Shown piece by piece: positions 42,008 through 50,519 of a stretch of DNA of 64,000 nt (position 1 is the stretch's first letter; each line of letters begins with the position of its first letter). Both the position numbers and the translations under genes were made by a program. The stretch is from NCBI RefSeq assembly GCF_000473265.1, contig NZ_KI421511.1:6401809-6465808 (forward strand), given 5' to 3'. The stretch comes from Amycolatopsis thermoflava N1165 (lineage in GTDB: Bacteria > Actinomycetota > Actinomycetes > Mycobacteriales > Pseudonocardiaceae). The notes beneath the pieces are model-generated. The model was given only the letters and a program-made list of their open reading frames with translations. It made no database searches and was not told where the DNA came from.

Positions 42008-42802
42008 TCACGCCACCCGGCGCCGGTAGGCGCGCATCGCCAGCGGGAAGAACACCGCGACGATCCCCGCCATCCAGGCGAGCGCGCCCAGCAGCGGCCC
42101 GGCGACCGGGCCGCCGTTCAGCAGGCCCCGCATGGCCTCGGTCAGCAGGCTCACCGGGCTGATGTCCGACCACGCGCGGAGCCAGCCGGGCATCGTGTCG
42201 GACGGGACGAACACGTTGCTGCCGAAGGTGATCGGCATCATGACCGCCACCATCACGCCCTGGACCGCGCCCGGGCTGCGCATGAGCATCCCGACGAACA
42301 CCGCGATCCAGCAGAAGCACAGCCCGGCCAGCAGCATCAGCGCGACGCCGACCACCAGCGAACCCGGATCGGTGTGCAGCCGGTAGCCCATGACCGTGCC
42401 CGCGACCAGCAGCACCGCGAGCGCCACCGCGTATCGCACGACGTCCGACACCACGGCGCCGATCAGCGGCGCGGACCGGGCGATCGGCATGCTGCGGAAC
42501 CGGTCGAACACGCCCTTCGTGACGTCGGTGTTGAGGGAGGTGCCGGTGGCCATGCTCGCGAACACCGTGTTCTGCACCATCAGCCCGGGCACCAGCACCT
42601 GGAGGTAGGCGCTCGTGCTGCCGGCGATCGCGCCACCGAACAGGTACCCGAACATGAGCAGGAACAGGATCGGCTGCAGCGTGACGTCGGCCAGCTGCTC
42701 CGGGTTCTTGCGGATCTTCAGCACGCCGCGCCAGGCCAGGGTGAACCCGTCCTGCAGGGCCTTGCCCGGGCTGATGCGCCGGGGCAGTTCGAGCACGGTC
42801 AC
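42008..42802 (-). CDS. ABC-2 type exporter permease (DrrB-like)
   Basis: The 264-residue integral membrane protein has six helices of the ABC-2 family. The conserved A-x-x-x-T-S-L-x-x-D-x-x-x-G-x-x-D-R-F-R-S-M-P motif (about 88-110), typical of daunorubicin-exporter DrrB-like permeases, is present, and so is the F-V-P-S-D-T-M-P-G-W-L loop. GTG 42802 overlaps the ATPase stop as GTGA, so both subunits are made together. The cargo (drug or lipid) cannot be read from sequence. Confidence 0.9.
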   Translation of the reverse strand: MTVLELPRRISPGKALQDGFTLAWRGVLKIRKNPEQLADVTLQPILFLLMFGYLFGGAIAGSTSAYLQVLVPGLMVQNTVFASMATGTSLNTDVTKGVFDRFRSMPIARSAPLIGAVVSDVVRYAVALAVLLVAGTVMGYRLHTDPGSLVVGVALMLLAGLCFCWIAVFVGMLMRSPGAVQGVMVAVMMPITFGSNVFVPSDTMPGWLRAWSDISPVSLLTEAMRGLLNGGPVAGPLLGALAWMAGIVAVFFPLAMRAYRRRVA

Positions 42803-43764
42803 ACCAGGCTCCCTTCCCGTGTGGTTTCCTCGGCCGGCTTCCCGGTCAGCGCCAGGAAGACCTCGTCGAGGCTGGGCAGGCGCAGCGCCAGCTCGTCGGC
42901 GGTGATGCCGGCCTCGTCCAGCTTCCGGACCAAAGTGGACATCAGGACCGGATCGCCGACCGGCGCCGTCAGCAGGCCGACATCGGTGTCGCGGGCGGGT
43001 TCGATGCCGGTCAGGTCGGTCAGGATCCGCGCCACCGCTTCGAAATCGGCTCGCGCGGTGGGCCGGACCTGCACGGTCTGCCCGCCCACCCGGCGTTTCA
43101 GCTCGTCCGGGCGGCCCTCCGCGACGACCCGCCCGTGGTCGATCACTGTGATGGTGTCGGCGAGCTGGTCGGCCTCGTCGAGGTACTGCGTGGTCAGCAG
43201 CACGGTCGCGCCGTCGTCGACGAGGCGCCGCACCACCTGCCACACCTCGTTGCGCGCGTGCGGGTCCAGCCCGGTGGTCGGCTCGTCGAGGTAGAGCAGC
43301 TTGGGGCGGCCGACCAGGCTCGCGGCCAGGTCGAGCCGGCGCCGCATGCCGCCCGAGTACGTCTTCGCGGCGCGCCCGGCGGCGTCGGACAGCTCGAACT
43401 GCTCCAGCAACTCCGCCGCGCGCGCCCGCGCGTCGGCCCGGCTCAGCCCGAGCAGGCGGCCCAGCAGCACCAGGTTCTCGGTGCCGGACAGGTCCTCGTC
43501 GACCGACGCGTACTGGCCGGTCAGCCCGATCAGGCCGCGCACCCGGACCGCGTCGCGCACGACGTCGTAGCCCCCGACCGTCGCGTGGCCGGCGTCCGGC
43601 CGCAGCAGCGTCGCCAGGATCCGCACCGTGGTGGTCTTCCCGGCGCCGTTCGGGCCGAGCACGCCGACCACCTTGCCGGTCGGCACCTCCAGGTCGACCC
43701 CGTTCAGCGCGGTGGTGCCGCCGAACCGTTTCACCAGGCCCTCAGCCTGGATCGCCAAGGTCAT
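42799..43764 (-). CDS. ABC exporter ATP-binding protein (DrrA-like)
   Basis: The 321-residue ATPase has Walker A GPNGAGKTTT (about 37-46), the Q loop T-G-Q-Y-A-S-V, signature Y-S-G-G-M-R-R-R-L (DrrA-like variant of LSGGQ), Walker B L-L-Y-L-D-E-P-T-T-G-L and the H-switch region where T-T-Q-Y has Gln. The C-terminal domain is of the DrrA regulatory type (DUF4162). The start is ATG 43764 behind GGAGGA. Together with the permease it forms a drug-type exporter; no resistance gene context is seen. Confidence 0.92.
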   Translation of the reverse strand: MTLAIQAEGLVKRFGGTTALNGVDLEVPTGKVVGVLGPNGAGKTTTVRILATLLRPDAGHATVGGYDVVRDAVRVRGLIGLTGQYASVDEDLSGTENLVLLGRLLGLSRADARARAAELLEQFELSDAAGRAAKTYSGGMRRRLDLAASLVGRPKLLYLDEPTTGLDPHARNEVWQVVRRLVDDGATVLLTTQYLDEADQLADTITVIDHGRVVAEGRPDELKRRVGGQTVQVRPTARADFEAVARILTDLTGIEPARDTDVGLLTAPVGDPVLMSTLVRKLDEAGITADELALRLPSLDEVFLALTGKPAEETTREGSLV

Positions 43765-43778
43765 GAAATCCTCCTCCT

Positions 43779-44786
43779 GTGTCGGAACCGACTCTTCCGG
43801 GGGAACCTGACAGCGCGCGCACAGGCGACTGTCAGCCGCCGCCCAGACGTGACAGGAAGACTGGGCGGGTGGTCTTCTTCGCCGTCCTCGCCGCGGTCTT
43901 CGTGGTGTTCGCGGCGATGCGCCTGTTCGGCGTCGACGGCGGGCGGCTGACCGCGTCGCTGATCGCGCTGACGCCGTACTGGATCGTCTGCGGCCTGCTG
44001 CTGGCGGCGCTCACCCTCGCGCTCCGGCACTGGTGGATCGGCGGGACCGTGCTGGTGCTCGCCCTCGTGCTGGGCGGGGTGGTGGTGCCGCGCGCCTTCT
44101 CCGCGGCGCAGCCGCAGGTGCACGGGCGGACGCTGCACGTGATGTCGTCGAACATGTACTACGGCGAGGCCGATCCGCAGACCATCGTGCGGCTGGTGCG
44201 GGAGAACCAGGTCGACGTGCTGAACCTGCTGGAGCTGACGCCGCAGGCGGTGTCCGCGCTGGAGGCGGCCGGGCTGTTCGAGCTGCTGCCGCACCGGGTG
44301 CTGGAACCGGCCCGGCGTGGCGCCGGATCGGGGCTGGTGTCGCGCTACCCGGTCACGCAGCTGTCACTGGCCGGACCGTCCGAGTTCGCCCAGCCGAGCG
44401 CGCGACTGGACCTCGGCGGCGGCGTGTCCGTCGAGGTCGTGGCGGCGCACCCGACGGCGCCGGTCGCCGACGCCGGGGCGTGGAAGTCGGAGATCGCGGG
44501 GCTGCCGCACCCCGATCCGGACGGCCCGGTGCGCATCCTGGCCGGCGACTTCAACGCCACCCTCGACCACGGCACGCTGCGCGATCTGATCGCGACCGGC
44601 TACACCGACGCCGGCGACGCGACGGGCGAGGGCTTCACGTCGACCTGGCCGTCGAAACTGCTGCCGCCCCCGGTCGCGATCGACCACGTCCTGGTCGACC
44701 AGCGCGCCGCGGTGACCGCCTACCGCGTGTTCCCGATGCCGAACTCCGACCACAAGGCCGTGTTCGCCGCGATCACGCTCCCGTGA
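43779..44786 (+). CDS. Membrane-anchored endonuclease/exonuclease/phosphatase family protein
   Basis: The 335-residue protein has three N-terminal membrane helices (about 30-48, 58-78, 86-104) and then an EEP-fold hydrolase domain facing outward. It shows S-S-N-M-Y-Y-G (start of the EEP domain, with N), the L-L-E-L-T Mg-binding Glu near 150, A-G-D-F-N-A-T near 260 and the final N-S-D-H-K-A-V, where Asp and His are catalytic. Such proteins cleave phosphoesters of lipids or nucleic acids; the target is unknown. GTG 43779 is used, but GTG 43869, directly before the first helix, is also possible. Confidence 0.85.
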   Translation: MSEPTLPGEPDSARTGDCQPPPRRDRKTGRVVFFAVLAAVFVVFAAMRLFGVDGGRLTASLIALTPYWIVCGLLLAALTLALRHWWIGGTVLVLALVLGGVVVPRAFSAAQPQVHGRTLHVMSSNMYYGEADPQTIVRLVRENQVDVLNLLELTPQAVSALEAAGLFELLPHRVLEPARRGAGSGLVSRYPVTQLSLAGPSEFAQPSARLDLGGGVSVEVVAAHPTAPVADAGAWKSEIAGLPHPDPDGPVRILAGDFNATLDHGTLRDLIATGYTDAGDATGEGFTSTWPSKLLPPPVAIDHVLVDQRAAVTAYRVFPMPNSDHKAVFAAITLP

Positions 44787-45639
44787 GCTGCGCGTGCCGG
44801 ACGAACCGCGCGACGTCCGGGGACGTGGCGGTCGCGGCCCACACGACGTGCAGCTCGCTGGGTGACAGGCCGTGCACCGGCACCACGGCGATCCCGGTGA
44901 GCGGCAGCTCCGGCAGCAGCGTCCTGGGCACGAAACCGACCGCCTGGCCGAGCCGGACCGCGCTCGCGTACTCCGCGCCGCTGCGCACCAGCGGGCCTGG
45001 CTGCCAGTCGTAGGGGATCCGGTCGGTGCCGGTCCAGTACGCCGTCTCGGTGGCCGACATGTCGACCCACCGCGGGAACGTCTCGCCGTCCAGCTCGGCC
45101 CGCTCGATCGACTCCCGGCAGGCCAGCGGGTGCGACTGCGGCAGCAGGGCGACCCGTTCGTCGATCCGCACCGGATCGCTGTCCAGGCCCCGGCTCTCGA
45201 ACGGGACGCGCAGCAGACCAACGTCGGCCGCGCCCGTGCGCAGCTCGTCCGCCTGGACCTGCCAGTCGGCCACGGTCGCGACGGCCCGCGGTTCGGGTTG
45301 CTCGTTGTAGGAATCGACCAGACCCTGGAGCGTGGCGACGTCGCAGGCGCGCGCGGTCACCCGCAGCTGCGGCCCCTCCTGCCCGAACCGCGCCACCCTG
45401 GCGAGCGCCGCCCGCGCGTGCTCGTCGATGCCGCGGGCGTCCTCGGCGAGCATCCGCCCCGCCGCGGTGAGCTCCGCGCCCTGGTGCCCGCGGGCGAACA
45501 ACGCCGTCCCGACCCCGTCCTCGAGCGCCCGGATCGCCCGCGACAACGCCGGCTGCGTCATGCCGAGCCGTTGCGCGGCCGCGGTGAACGTGCCCTCCGT
45601 GGCGACCGCCAGGAAATACCGCAGGTGCTTCAGATCCAC
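44773..45639 (-). CDS. LysR family transcriptional regulator
   Basis: The 288-residue protein has an N-terminal winged helix DLKHLRYFLAVATEGTFTAAAQRLGMTQPALSRAIRALE (helix-turn-helix about 17-38) and a periplasmic-binding-like effector domain (about 90-280). The start is GTG 45639. It overlaps the convergent phosphatase-fold gene by 14 bases and is divergent from the SDR gene with an 86-bp gap carrying two palindromes; regulation of that SDR is therefore likely. The effector is unknown. Confidence 0.9.
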   Translation of the reverse strand: MDLKHLRYFLAVATEGTFTAAAQRLGMTQPALSRAIRALEDGVGTALFARGHQGAELTAAGRMLAEDARGIDEHARAALARVARFGQEGPQLRVTARACDVATLQGLVDSYNEQPEPRAVATVADWQVQADELRTGAADVGLLRVPFESRGLDSDPVRIDERVALLPQSHPLACRESIERAELDGETFPRWVDMSATETAYWTGTDRIPYDWQPGPLVRSGAEYASAVRLGQAVGFVPRTLLPELPLTGIAVVPVHGLSPSELHVVWAATATSPDVARFVRHAQLTGA

Positions 45640-45652
45640 TCCGACAGGCTGC

Positions 45653-45677
45653 CATGCCGGGTGGGCATGGGCCCATG
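45653..45677. promoter_or_regulatory. Candidate LysR operators between LysR and SDR genes
   Basis: Two overlapping palindromes are present. CATGCC-N5-GGCATG (45653-45669) resembles the ATGC-type T-N11-A sites of LysR regulators, and CATGGGCCCATG (45666-45677) is a perfect 12-base palindrome. Confidence 0.5.
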
Positions 45678-45725
45678 TCCGCGCGGCTTTGGACGGTTTC
45701 CCGCCACTGCGCTGAGCTGAACGGC

Positions 45726-46559
45726 ATGACACAGAAGGCAATCGTGACCGCGGGCACCGGGGGACTCGGCTTCGAGGTGGCCCGGCAACTGGCCCGGCTG
45801 GACCACGACGTGGTGATCGTCGGGCGCGACCCGGAACGCGGCGTGGCGGCGGCGCGGACCATCGGCGGCCGGTTCGTCCAGGCCGACCTCTCGGTGCTGG
45901 CGGAGGTGCGTGCGCTCGGCGAGCGGCTCGCCGCGGAGGGTCCGTGGCAGCTGCTGGTGAACAACGTGGGCGGCATGTGGTCGCAGCGCTGGGAGACGGC
46001 CGAGGGCATCGAGGCGAGCTTCGCGGTGAACCACCTCTCGCCGCTGGTGCTGACCGAAGCGCTGCTGGACTCGCTGCGGGCCGGCCGTCCGAGCCGGATC
46101 GTCGACGTCACGTCGTCGTCCATCCAGGCCGCCCTGACGCTGGGCACGCCGTCGTACGCCGAGGTCGAACCCGGCGAGTACTACGGCATGGCGGTGTCCG
46201 GACGCGCGAAGCTCGCGCACCTGGCGTACAACCGGGAACTGGCGCAGCGGCTGCGGGGCAGCGGGATCGCGGTGTTCGCGGCGGACCCGGGCGCGGCGGC
46301 GACCCCCAACGCGGCCGAGATGACGCCCGAGATCCTGCCGCCGGCGCTGCGCCCCATGTGGGAGCAGATCCTGGAGGGCGTCCAGCGACCGGCGTCGGAG
46401 GCGGCGCGGTCCGTCGTGTTCGCGGCCACCGACCCGTCGCTGGAAACGGGACTGGTGATCGGCCCGGACTGCACGCCGTCGGAGGACCTGACCGGGGCGC
46501 TCACCGACGAACTGGTGGCGGCCGCCCGTGACCTGACCGAGCGGGTGCTGAAGCAGTAG
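45726..46559 (+). CDS. Short-chain dehydrogenase/reductase-like protein lacking the catalytic Tyr
   Basis: The 277-residue Rossmann protein has the cofactor loop T-A-G-T-G-G-L-G-F-E (TGxxxGxG variant, about 9-18), N-N-V-G-G near 80 and V-D-V-T-S-S-S near 125, like retinol-dehydrogenase-type SDRs. At the usual YxxxK position the sequence is SGRAK (Ser158, Lys162), so the catalytic Tyr is replaced by Ser. It may be an altered enzyme or a non-catalytic NAD(P)-binding protein. ATG 45726 is used. It is divergent from a LysR regulator. Confidence 0.85.
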   Translation: MTQKAIVTAGTGGLGFEVARQLARLDHDVVIVGRDPERGVAAARTIGGRFVQADLSVLAEVRALGERLAAEGPWQLLVNNVGGMWSQRWETAEGIEASFAVNHLSPLVLTEALLDSLRAGRPSRIVDVTSSSIQAALTLGTPSYAEVEPGEYYGMAVSGRAKLAHLAYNRELAQRLRGSGIAVFAADPGAAATPNAAEMTPEILPPALRPMWEQILEGVQRPASEAARSVVFAATDPSLETGLVIGPDCTPSEDLTGALTDELVAAARDLTERVLKQ

Positions 46560-46565
46560 TGCGCG

Positions 46566-46609
46566 TACCGGATCCGGCCGCTCGGGGGGCGTGACGGCCG
46601 GATCCGGTA
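46566..46609 (+). terminator. Strong hairpin after the SDR gene
   Basis: TACCGGATCCGGCCG (46566-46580) and CGGCCGGATCCGGTA (46595-46609) pair perfectly over 15 bp with a 14-base loop, six bases after the SDR stop. The remaining 120 bases before the next convergent stop show nothing else. Confidence 0.8.
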
Positions 46610-46729
46610 TGCCGGACGACTGCGAGGAGCACGGTGGCGCCCGTGCATCCGCAGCCGTCTGGTTAGAGGGAAAGACGGCTCCGACGGGACGCGTGGAACC
46701 CTCGTGTTCACCGGATCGAGTGGCGCTGG

Positions 46730-47917
46730 TCAGTAGTCCTTGACCGGATAGGAAGCCACGACCTGCGCGAACTCCGCCACACCCGTTTCGACCAGGACCT
46801 CGGCCGCCGCGCTCGCGTCCGCCGCCTGACCGGCCTGGGCCCGGCGTTCGCGCAGGTTCGCGACCGCCATCTCCTGGTTCGCGCGGGCGTAGTCCCGCAG
46901 TTCCTTCTCGTACGCCGCGAACGCCGCCCGGTGGTCGCCGCCGGCCGCGGCCAGTTCGCCGGCCAGCACGTACGCCCCGATCATCGCCAGGCTCGTGCCC
47001 TGCCCGGACATCGGCGAACCGCAGTACCCGGCGTCGCCGAGCAGCACGACCCGGCCCCGCGACCACGAGTCCAGGAGGATCTGGGCCGCGGAGTCGAAGT
47101 GGAAGTCCGCGGCCGCTCGGGCGTGCTCCAGCAGCCGCGGCATCTCCCAGCTGTCACCGGTCAGCGCGCGGGCCACGATCTCCTTCTGGCCTTCGACGTC
47201 GCGGTGGTCGTAGTCCACCGGCTCCGCCGAGCCGAACATCAGGTAGGCGCGAGCTTCGGTGTTGTCCCGCGCGCTCATCACCATCGCGCCGCGCATGTCG
47301 CCGTCCGGCATCTGGTGCATGACCTGCCAGTTGTCCAGTCCCAGGAAGTTCGGGACCGTGCACACGGCCATGTGCACGCCGAGGTGCCGGATGAACCGCT
47401 CGGTGGGGCCGAAGACCAGGCGGCGGGTGTTCGAGTGCAGCCCGTCCGCGCCGACCACCAGGTCGAAGGTGCGTGCCCGCCCGGACTCGAACACGACGCG
47501 GACCTCGTCGTCGTCCTGGTCCAGCTTCGCGATCGAGTCGCCGAACAGGTACTCGACGTCGCCGCCGACGGATTCGGTGATGATCCGGGCGAGGTCGTCC
47601 CGCAGGATCTCGACGTCCGGGTTGTCCAGCTCGCCGCCGCTGACCGTGCGGTCGGTGGTGCGGTAGACCTCGGCGCCGGTGGCGTCCACGACCGACATCC
47701 CGCGCATGCCGGTGCTGTGCGCGCGCAGCTGGTCGAGGATGCCCATGCGCTCGGCGACGTCCAGCGCCGGGCCGCGGACGTCGACCGCCTGCCCGCCGGG
47801 TCGTGGGCCGGGCGCCCGCTCCACCACGGTGACGCTGAAGCCGTAGCGGGTGAGCCAGTGGGCGAGAGCGGGGCCGGCGATGCCGGCGCCGGAGATGAGG
47901 ACCTTGGTGTTGTTCAT
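46730..47917 (-). CDS. FAD-dependent aromatic monooxygenase (PHBH/TetX-like)
   Basis: The 395-residue flavoprotein has the FAD-binding GxGxxG in LISGAGIAGPALA (about 7-19), a short E-R-A-P-G strand end, the family D-G motif V-V-G-A-D-G-L-H-S (about 160) and the second FAD site G-R-V-V-L-L-G-D-A-G-Y (about 288), followed by P-M-S-G-Q-G-T-S-L-A. These are usual for class A flavin monooxygenases that hydroxylate aromatics or antibiotics. ATG 47917 is preferred; the longer frame upstream is not conserved. The substrate is unknown. Confidence 0.9.
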   Translation of the reverse strand: MNNTKVLISGAGIAGPALAHWLTRYGFSVTVVERAPGPRPGGQAVDVRGPALDVAERMGILDQLRAHSTGMRGMSVVDATGAEVYRTTDRTVSGGELDNPDVEILRDDLARIITESVGGDVEYLFGDSIAKLDQDDDEVRVVFESGRARTFDLVVGADGLHSNTRRLVFGPTERFIRHLGVHMAVCTVPNFLGLDNWQVMHQMPDGDMRGAMVMSARDNTEARAYLMFGSAEPVDYDHRDVEGQKEIVARALTGDSWEMPRLLEHARAAADFHFDSAAQILLDSWSRGRVVLLGDAGYCGSPMSGQGTSLAMIGAYVLAGELAAAGGDHRAAFAAYEKELRDYARANQEMAVANLRERRAQAGQAADASAAAEVLVETGVAEFAQVVASYPVKDY

Positions 47918-47964
47918 GCCGCCACGCTGCCGGGCGCCGCTTACCGGTCGCTGACCGGAAGCTG

Positions 47965-48774
47965 TCAGCCGCCGAGCAACGCGGTCAGCGCAGGCAGCGC
48001 GGCACGGGGGATGGAGACGCCGCGGCCGTGCCGGACCTCCGGCTCCCGCGGGTTGATACGGATCAGCGCGCCGGTCGCGGCGGAGGCCAGCTCGGCGTAC
48101 CGGCGCACGGTCGGCACCGCGCGTCCGGCGCCGATCTCGACCACGACGGCGTTCCGGTTCGCGCGCCGCCACTCACCGAGCGCGCGCGTCTGGGCGTCGG
48201 TGCGGGACGGCAGCCAGTCGAAGTCGCCGAACATCATGATGTTCGGCCTGGCCAGGCCGCCGCAGTTCGGACAGGACGGCAGCGGCGGGCGGGCGCGCAT
48301 CGTCGATTCGTCGATGCCGAGGGAGAAGTCCGCGGGCCAGATGTCCGGGCCGCACGGCACCGCGCACTGCAGGTGGTGGATCGACCCGTGCGCCTCGGCG
48401 ACCAGCTCGAACCCGGCGCGCTGGAACTGGCCGTCCACATTGGACGTGAACACGCCGACACCGCCGGGCAGGCTGCGGCCGTGCCGCAGCAGCAGACCGA
48501 ACCCGGCGTGCGGCTCGGTGCGCCGGTACATCGCCAGCCGGTGGCCGTAGAAACCCCACGCCAGCTCGGGATCCTCGGCGAAGTGGCGGGGGTCGGCGAT
48601 CTCGGCGAAGCTCAGCCCGAGCCGCGCGTACGGCGGATAGGCCCGCCAGAACCCCTCGTTCCCGCGGAAGTCCGGCAGCCCGGAGTCGACGCCCATGCCG
48701 GCGCCCGCGCACACGAGGAGCGCGGAGGCGCCGGTGAGCATCTCGGCGGCCTCGGACAGGCCGTCGTCGGTCAT
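47965..48774 (-). CDS. Sir2 family NAD-dependent deacylase
   Basis: The 269-residue sirtuin has the NAD-binding C-A-G-A-G-M-G-V-D-S-G-L-P-D-F-R-G (about 22-38), T-S-N-V-D-G-Q-F-Q-R-A-G with the conserved Asn-Asp, the catalytic His in E-A-H-G-S-I-H, and paired zinc Cys (CAVPC and CPNC). The first Cys pair is spaced by three rather than two residues, and TQN is TSN. It deacylates proteins using NAD. ATG 48774 shares one base with the mhuD stop (TGATG), indicating coupling with mhuD. Confidence 0.9.
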   Translation of the reverse strand: MTDDGLSEAAEMLTGASALLVCAGAGMGVDSGLPDFRGNEGFWRAYPPYARLGLSFAEIADPRHFAEDPELAWGFYGHRLAMYRRTEPHAGFGLLLRHGRSLPGGVGVFTSNVDGQFQRAGFELVAEAHGSIHHLQCAVPCGPDIWPADFSLGIDESTMRARPPLPSCPNCGGLARPNIMMFGDFDWLPSRTDAQTRALGEWRRANRNAVVVEIGAGRAVPTVRRYAELASAATGALIRINPREPEVRHGRGVSIPRAALPALTALLGG

Positions 48775-49070
48775 CAGTCGAGCGGAACGACCTCGAACTC
48801 CAGCAGGTTCGCCCCGCTGGCCACCGGCCGCGAGCTCTGGCCCGCGTGCGCCTCCTTGGCCGGGCCGCTCGCCCACGCCTGGTACGCCTCCTCGGACTCC
48901 CACTTCGTGTAGACGAAGTAGCGGTTGTCGCCGGCGACCGGGCGCAGCAGCTCGAAGCCGAGGAAGCCGGGCTGCCCGTCCACCGAGTGGGCCCGGTTCG
49001 CGAACCGCTTCTCCAATTCGGGGCCCGCGCCCTCGGGAACCTCGATCGCATTGATCTTCACGACTGCCAT
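48774..49070 (-). CDS. mhuD: MhuD-type heme-degrading monooxygenase
   Basis: The 98-residue ABM-fold protein is close to M. tuberculosis MhuD (Rv3592): both begin VVKINAIEVP.GAGPELEKRF and share PGFLGFELLRPV. The residues that matter in MhuD are present: Asn7, Trp (Y-T-K-W-E-S) and His in A-H-A-G-Q. This non-canonical enzyme opens heme to mycobilin and frees iron without CO. A -10 box (TAGGCT) ends six bases before ATG 49070, so it may be leaderless. It is overlapped by sir2. Confidence 0.92.
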   Translation of the reverse strand: MAVVKINAIEVPEGAGPELEKRFANRAHSVDGQPGFLGFELLRPVAGDNRYFVYTKWESEEAYQAWASGPAKEAHAGQSSRPVASGANLLEFEVVPLD

Positions 49071-49076
49071 GACCTC

Positions 49077-49082
49077 AGCCTA
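49077..49082 (-). promoter_or_regulatory. -10 box TAGGCT of mhuD-sir2
   Basis: On the minus strand TAGGCT ends six bases before the mhuD ATG. It is divergent from the AAA ATPase -10 box 15 bases away. Confidence 0.5.
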
Positions 49083-49097
49083 CCCAGCCCGCATCGC

Positions 49098-49103
49098 TAT
49101 GCT
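49098..49103 (+). promoter_or_regulatory. -10 box TATGCT of AAA ATPase gene
   Basis: TATGCT ends eight bases before ATG 49112 without a Shine-Dalgarno sequence. A leaderless start is likely. Confidence 0.5.
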
Positions 49104-49111
49104 GGGACGTA

Positions 49112-50515
49112 ATGGGGATCACAGGTGAAGATCGCAAGCTGGCCCGGGGGCTCGCCGGGGACCTGCGGAAACTCGTCCAGACGGCCGCGCTGGTGGTCGA
49201 CGAGGACAACCCGGCCGAGGAGCTCATCGGCCGGATCACCGGGCACCTCGGCGTCGGGTTCCGGCAGATCGTGCTGGTGGGCCAGGACTTCCCGCCGTGG
49301 GAGCACGCCAACGTGCACCGGGGCGTCGAGGCCTACCTCGCCGAACGCGGCGGCGAGCCGGAGTGGTTCGGTGTCACCGGCGCGAACCGGGGGCACGAGG
49401 AACTGACCGGAATGCTGTCGTCCGCGCGGCGGCACGGCGCCTTCGAACTGGGCGCGGTCGACATGGCGACCGTCGCGATCGGACCGGAGGCGACCGAGGA
49501 GGTCGTGCAGTTCGGGCTGGTGCTGACGACGGCGCCGGACGGCGGGCCGGTGGTGGTCGCGCTGCGCGGGCCGAACCCGCAGCACGGGCCGTCCGCGCTG
49601 TCCAAGGTCGAGGTGCTGGCAGGCGACCGCGCGGCGGCAGGCGCGGCACGCGACCGCATCGAGCAGCTCGCCCGCGAGCGCGACGTGCTGCGCGGCCAGG
49701 TGCTCGCCTTCGGCAGCAGCGAGTACCGGGGCAACGAGCTGCTGACGTTCCTGCCGCGGCCGGCACTGACCGCCGAGCAGGTGGTGCTGCCCGAGGGGGT
49801 GTTGCCCGCGATCGAGGACCACATCGTCGGCATCGCCGAGCACGCCGACCGGCTGCGCGCCGCGGGCCAGCACCTCAAGCGGGGCCTGCTGCTGCACGGT
49901 CCGCCGGGCACCGGCAAGACCCACACCGTGCGGTACCTGCTGAGCCGCCTGTCCGGCAGCACGGTGATCATCCTGACCGGCGCGGCGATGCGGTTCATCA
50001 GCAAGGCCGCCGAGCTGGCCCGGCGGTTGCAGCCGTCGATCCTGGTGGTCGAGGACGTCGACCTGGTCGCCGAGGACCGCACCATGCCCGGCGCGGGCGG
50101 CTCGTTGCTGTTCACCCTGCTCGACGCCATGGACGGGATCGGCGCGGACGCGGACGTCACGTTCGTGCTGACCACCAACCGGCCGGAGGCGCTGGAGGCC
50201 GCGCTGCGCGACCGGCCGGGCCGGGTCGACCTCGCCGTGGAGATCCCGCGGCCGGACGCCGAGGGGCGGCGCAAGCTGTTCGAGCTGTACGCGCGCGAGG
50301 TGGAACTGGCGGCGGACCTCGAGCCGGTGATCGCCGAGACAAAGGGCGTCACCGCGTCCTACGTCAAGGAGCTGCTGCGCCGGGCGGTGCTGCACGAGAT
50401 GCGCGACGGCGCGGACGGCGAGCGGATCCGGGTCGGCGACAAGGCGCTCACGACCGCGCTGCGGGGCATGCAGGAATCGCGGAACTCGCTCACCCGGTCG
50501 CTGCTGGGCAGCTGA
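49112..50515 (+). CDS. AAA+ ATPase of unknown role
   Basis: The 467-residue cytosolic protein has an N-terminal domain of about 230 residues without a recognised motif. One AAA domain follows: Walker [10 protein letters not shown] near 263, Walker B I-L-V-V-E-D-V-D, sensor 1 T-T-N-R-P-E-A, arginine finger region A-L-R-D-R-P-G-R-V-D. The lid domain ends the protein. It resembles the FtsH/p97-like class with VEDVD instead of the usual DEID, as in Bcs1-like or YifB-near AAA proteins. No protease domain is present. The alpha/beta hydrolase starts four bases downstream, so they probably share a transcript. Confidence 0.87.
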   Translation: MGITGEDRKLARGLAGDLRKLVQTAALVVDEDNPAEELIGRITGHLGVGFRQIVLVGQDFPPWEHANVHRGVEAYLAERGGEPEWFGVTGANRGHEELTGMLSSARRHGAFELGAVDMATVAIGPEATEEVVQFGLVLTTAPDGGPVVVALRGPNPQHGPSALSKVEVLAGDRAAAGAARDRIEQLARERDVLRGQVLAFGSSEYRGNELLTFLPRPALTAEQVVLPEGVLPAIEDHIVGIAEHADRLRAAGQHLKRGLLLHGPPGTGKTHTVRYLLSRLSGSTVIILTGAAMRFISKAAELARRLQPSILVVEDVDLVAEDRTMPGAGGSLLFTLLDAMDGIGADADVTFVLTTNRPEALEAALRDRPGRVDLAVEIPRPDAEGRRKLFELYAREVELAADLEPVIAETKGVTASYVKELLRRAVLHEMRDGADGERIRVGDKALTTALRGMQESRNSLTRSLLGS

Positions 50516-50519
50516 TTCA

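Noticed and set aside
42803..43243. Long N-terminal extension of the ABC permease
   Set aside because: It is antisense-frame noise over the ATPase gene; GTG 42802 with GTGA coupling gives the normal family length.
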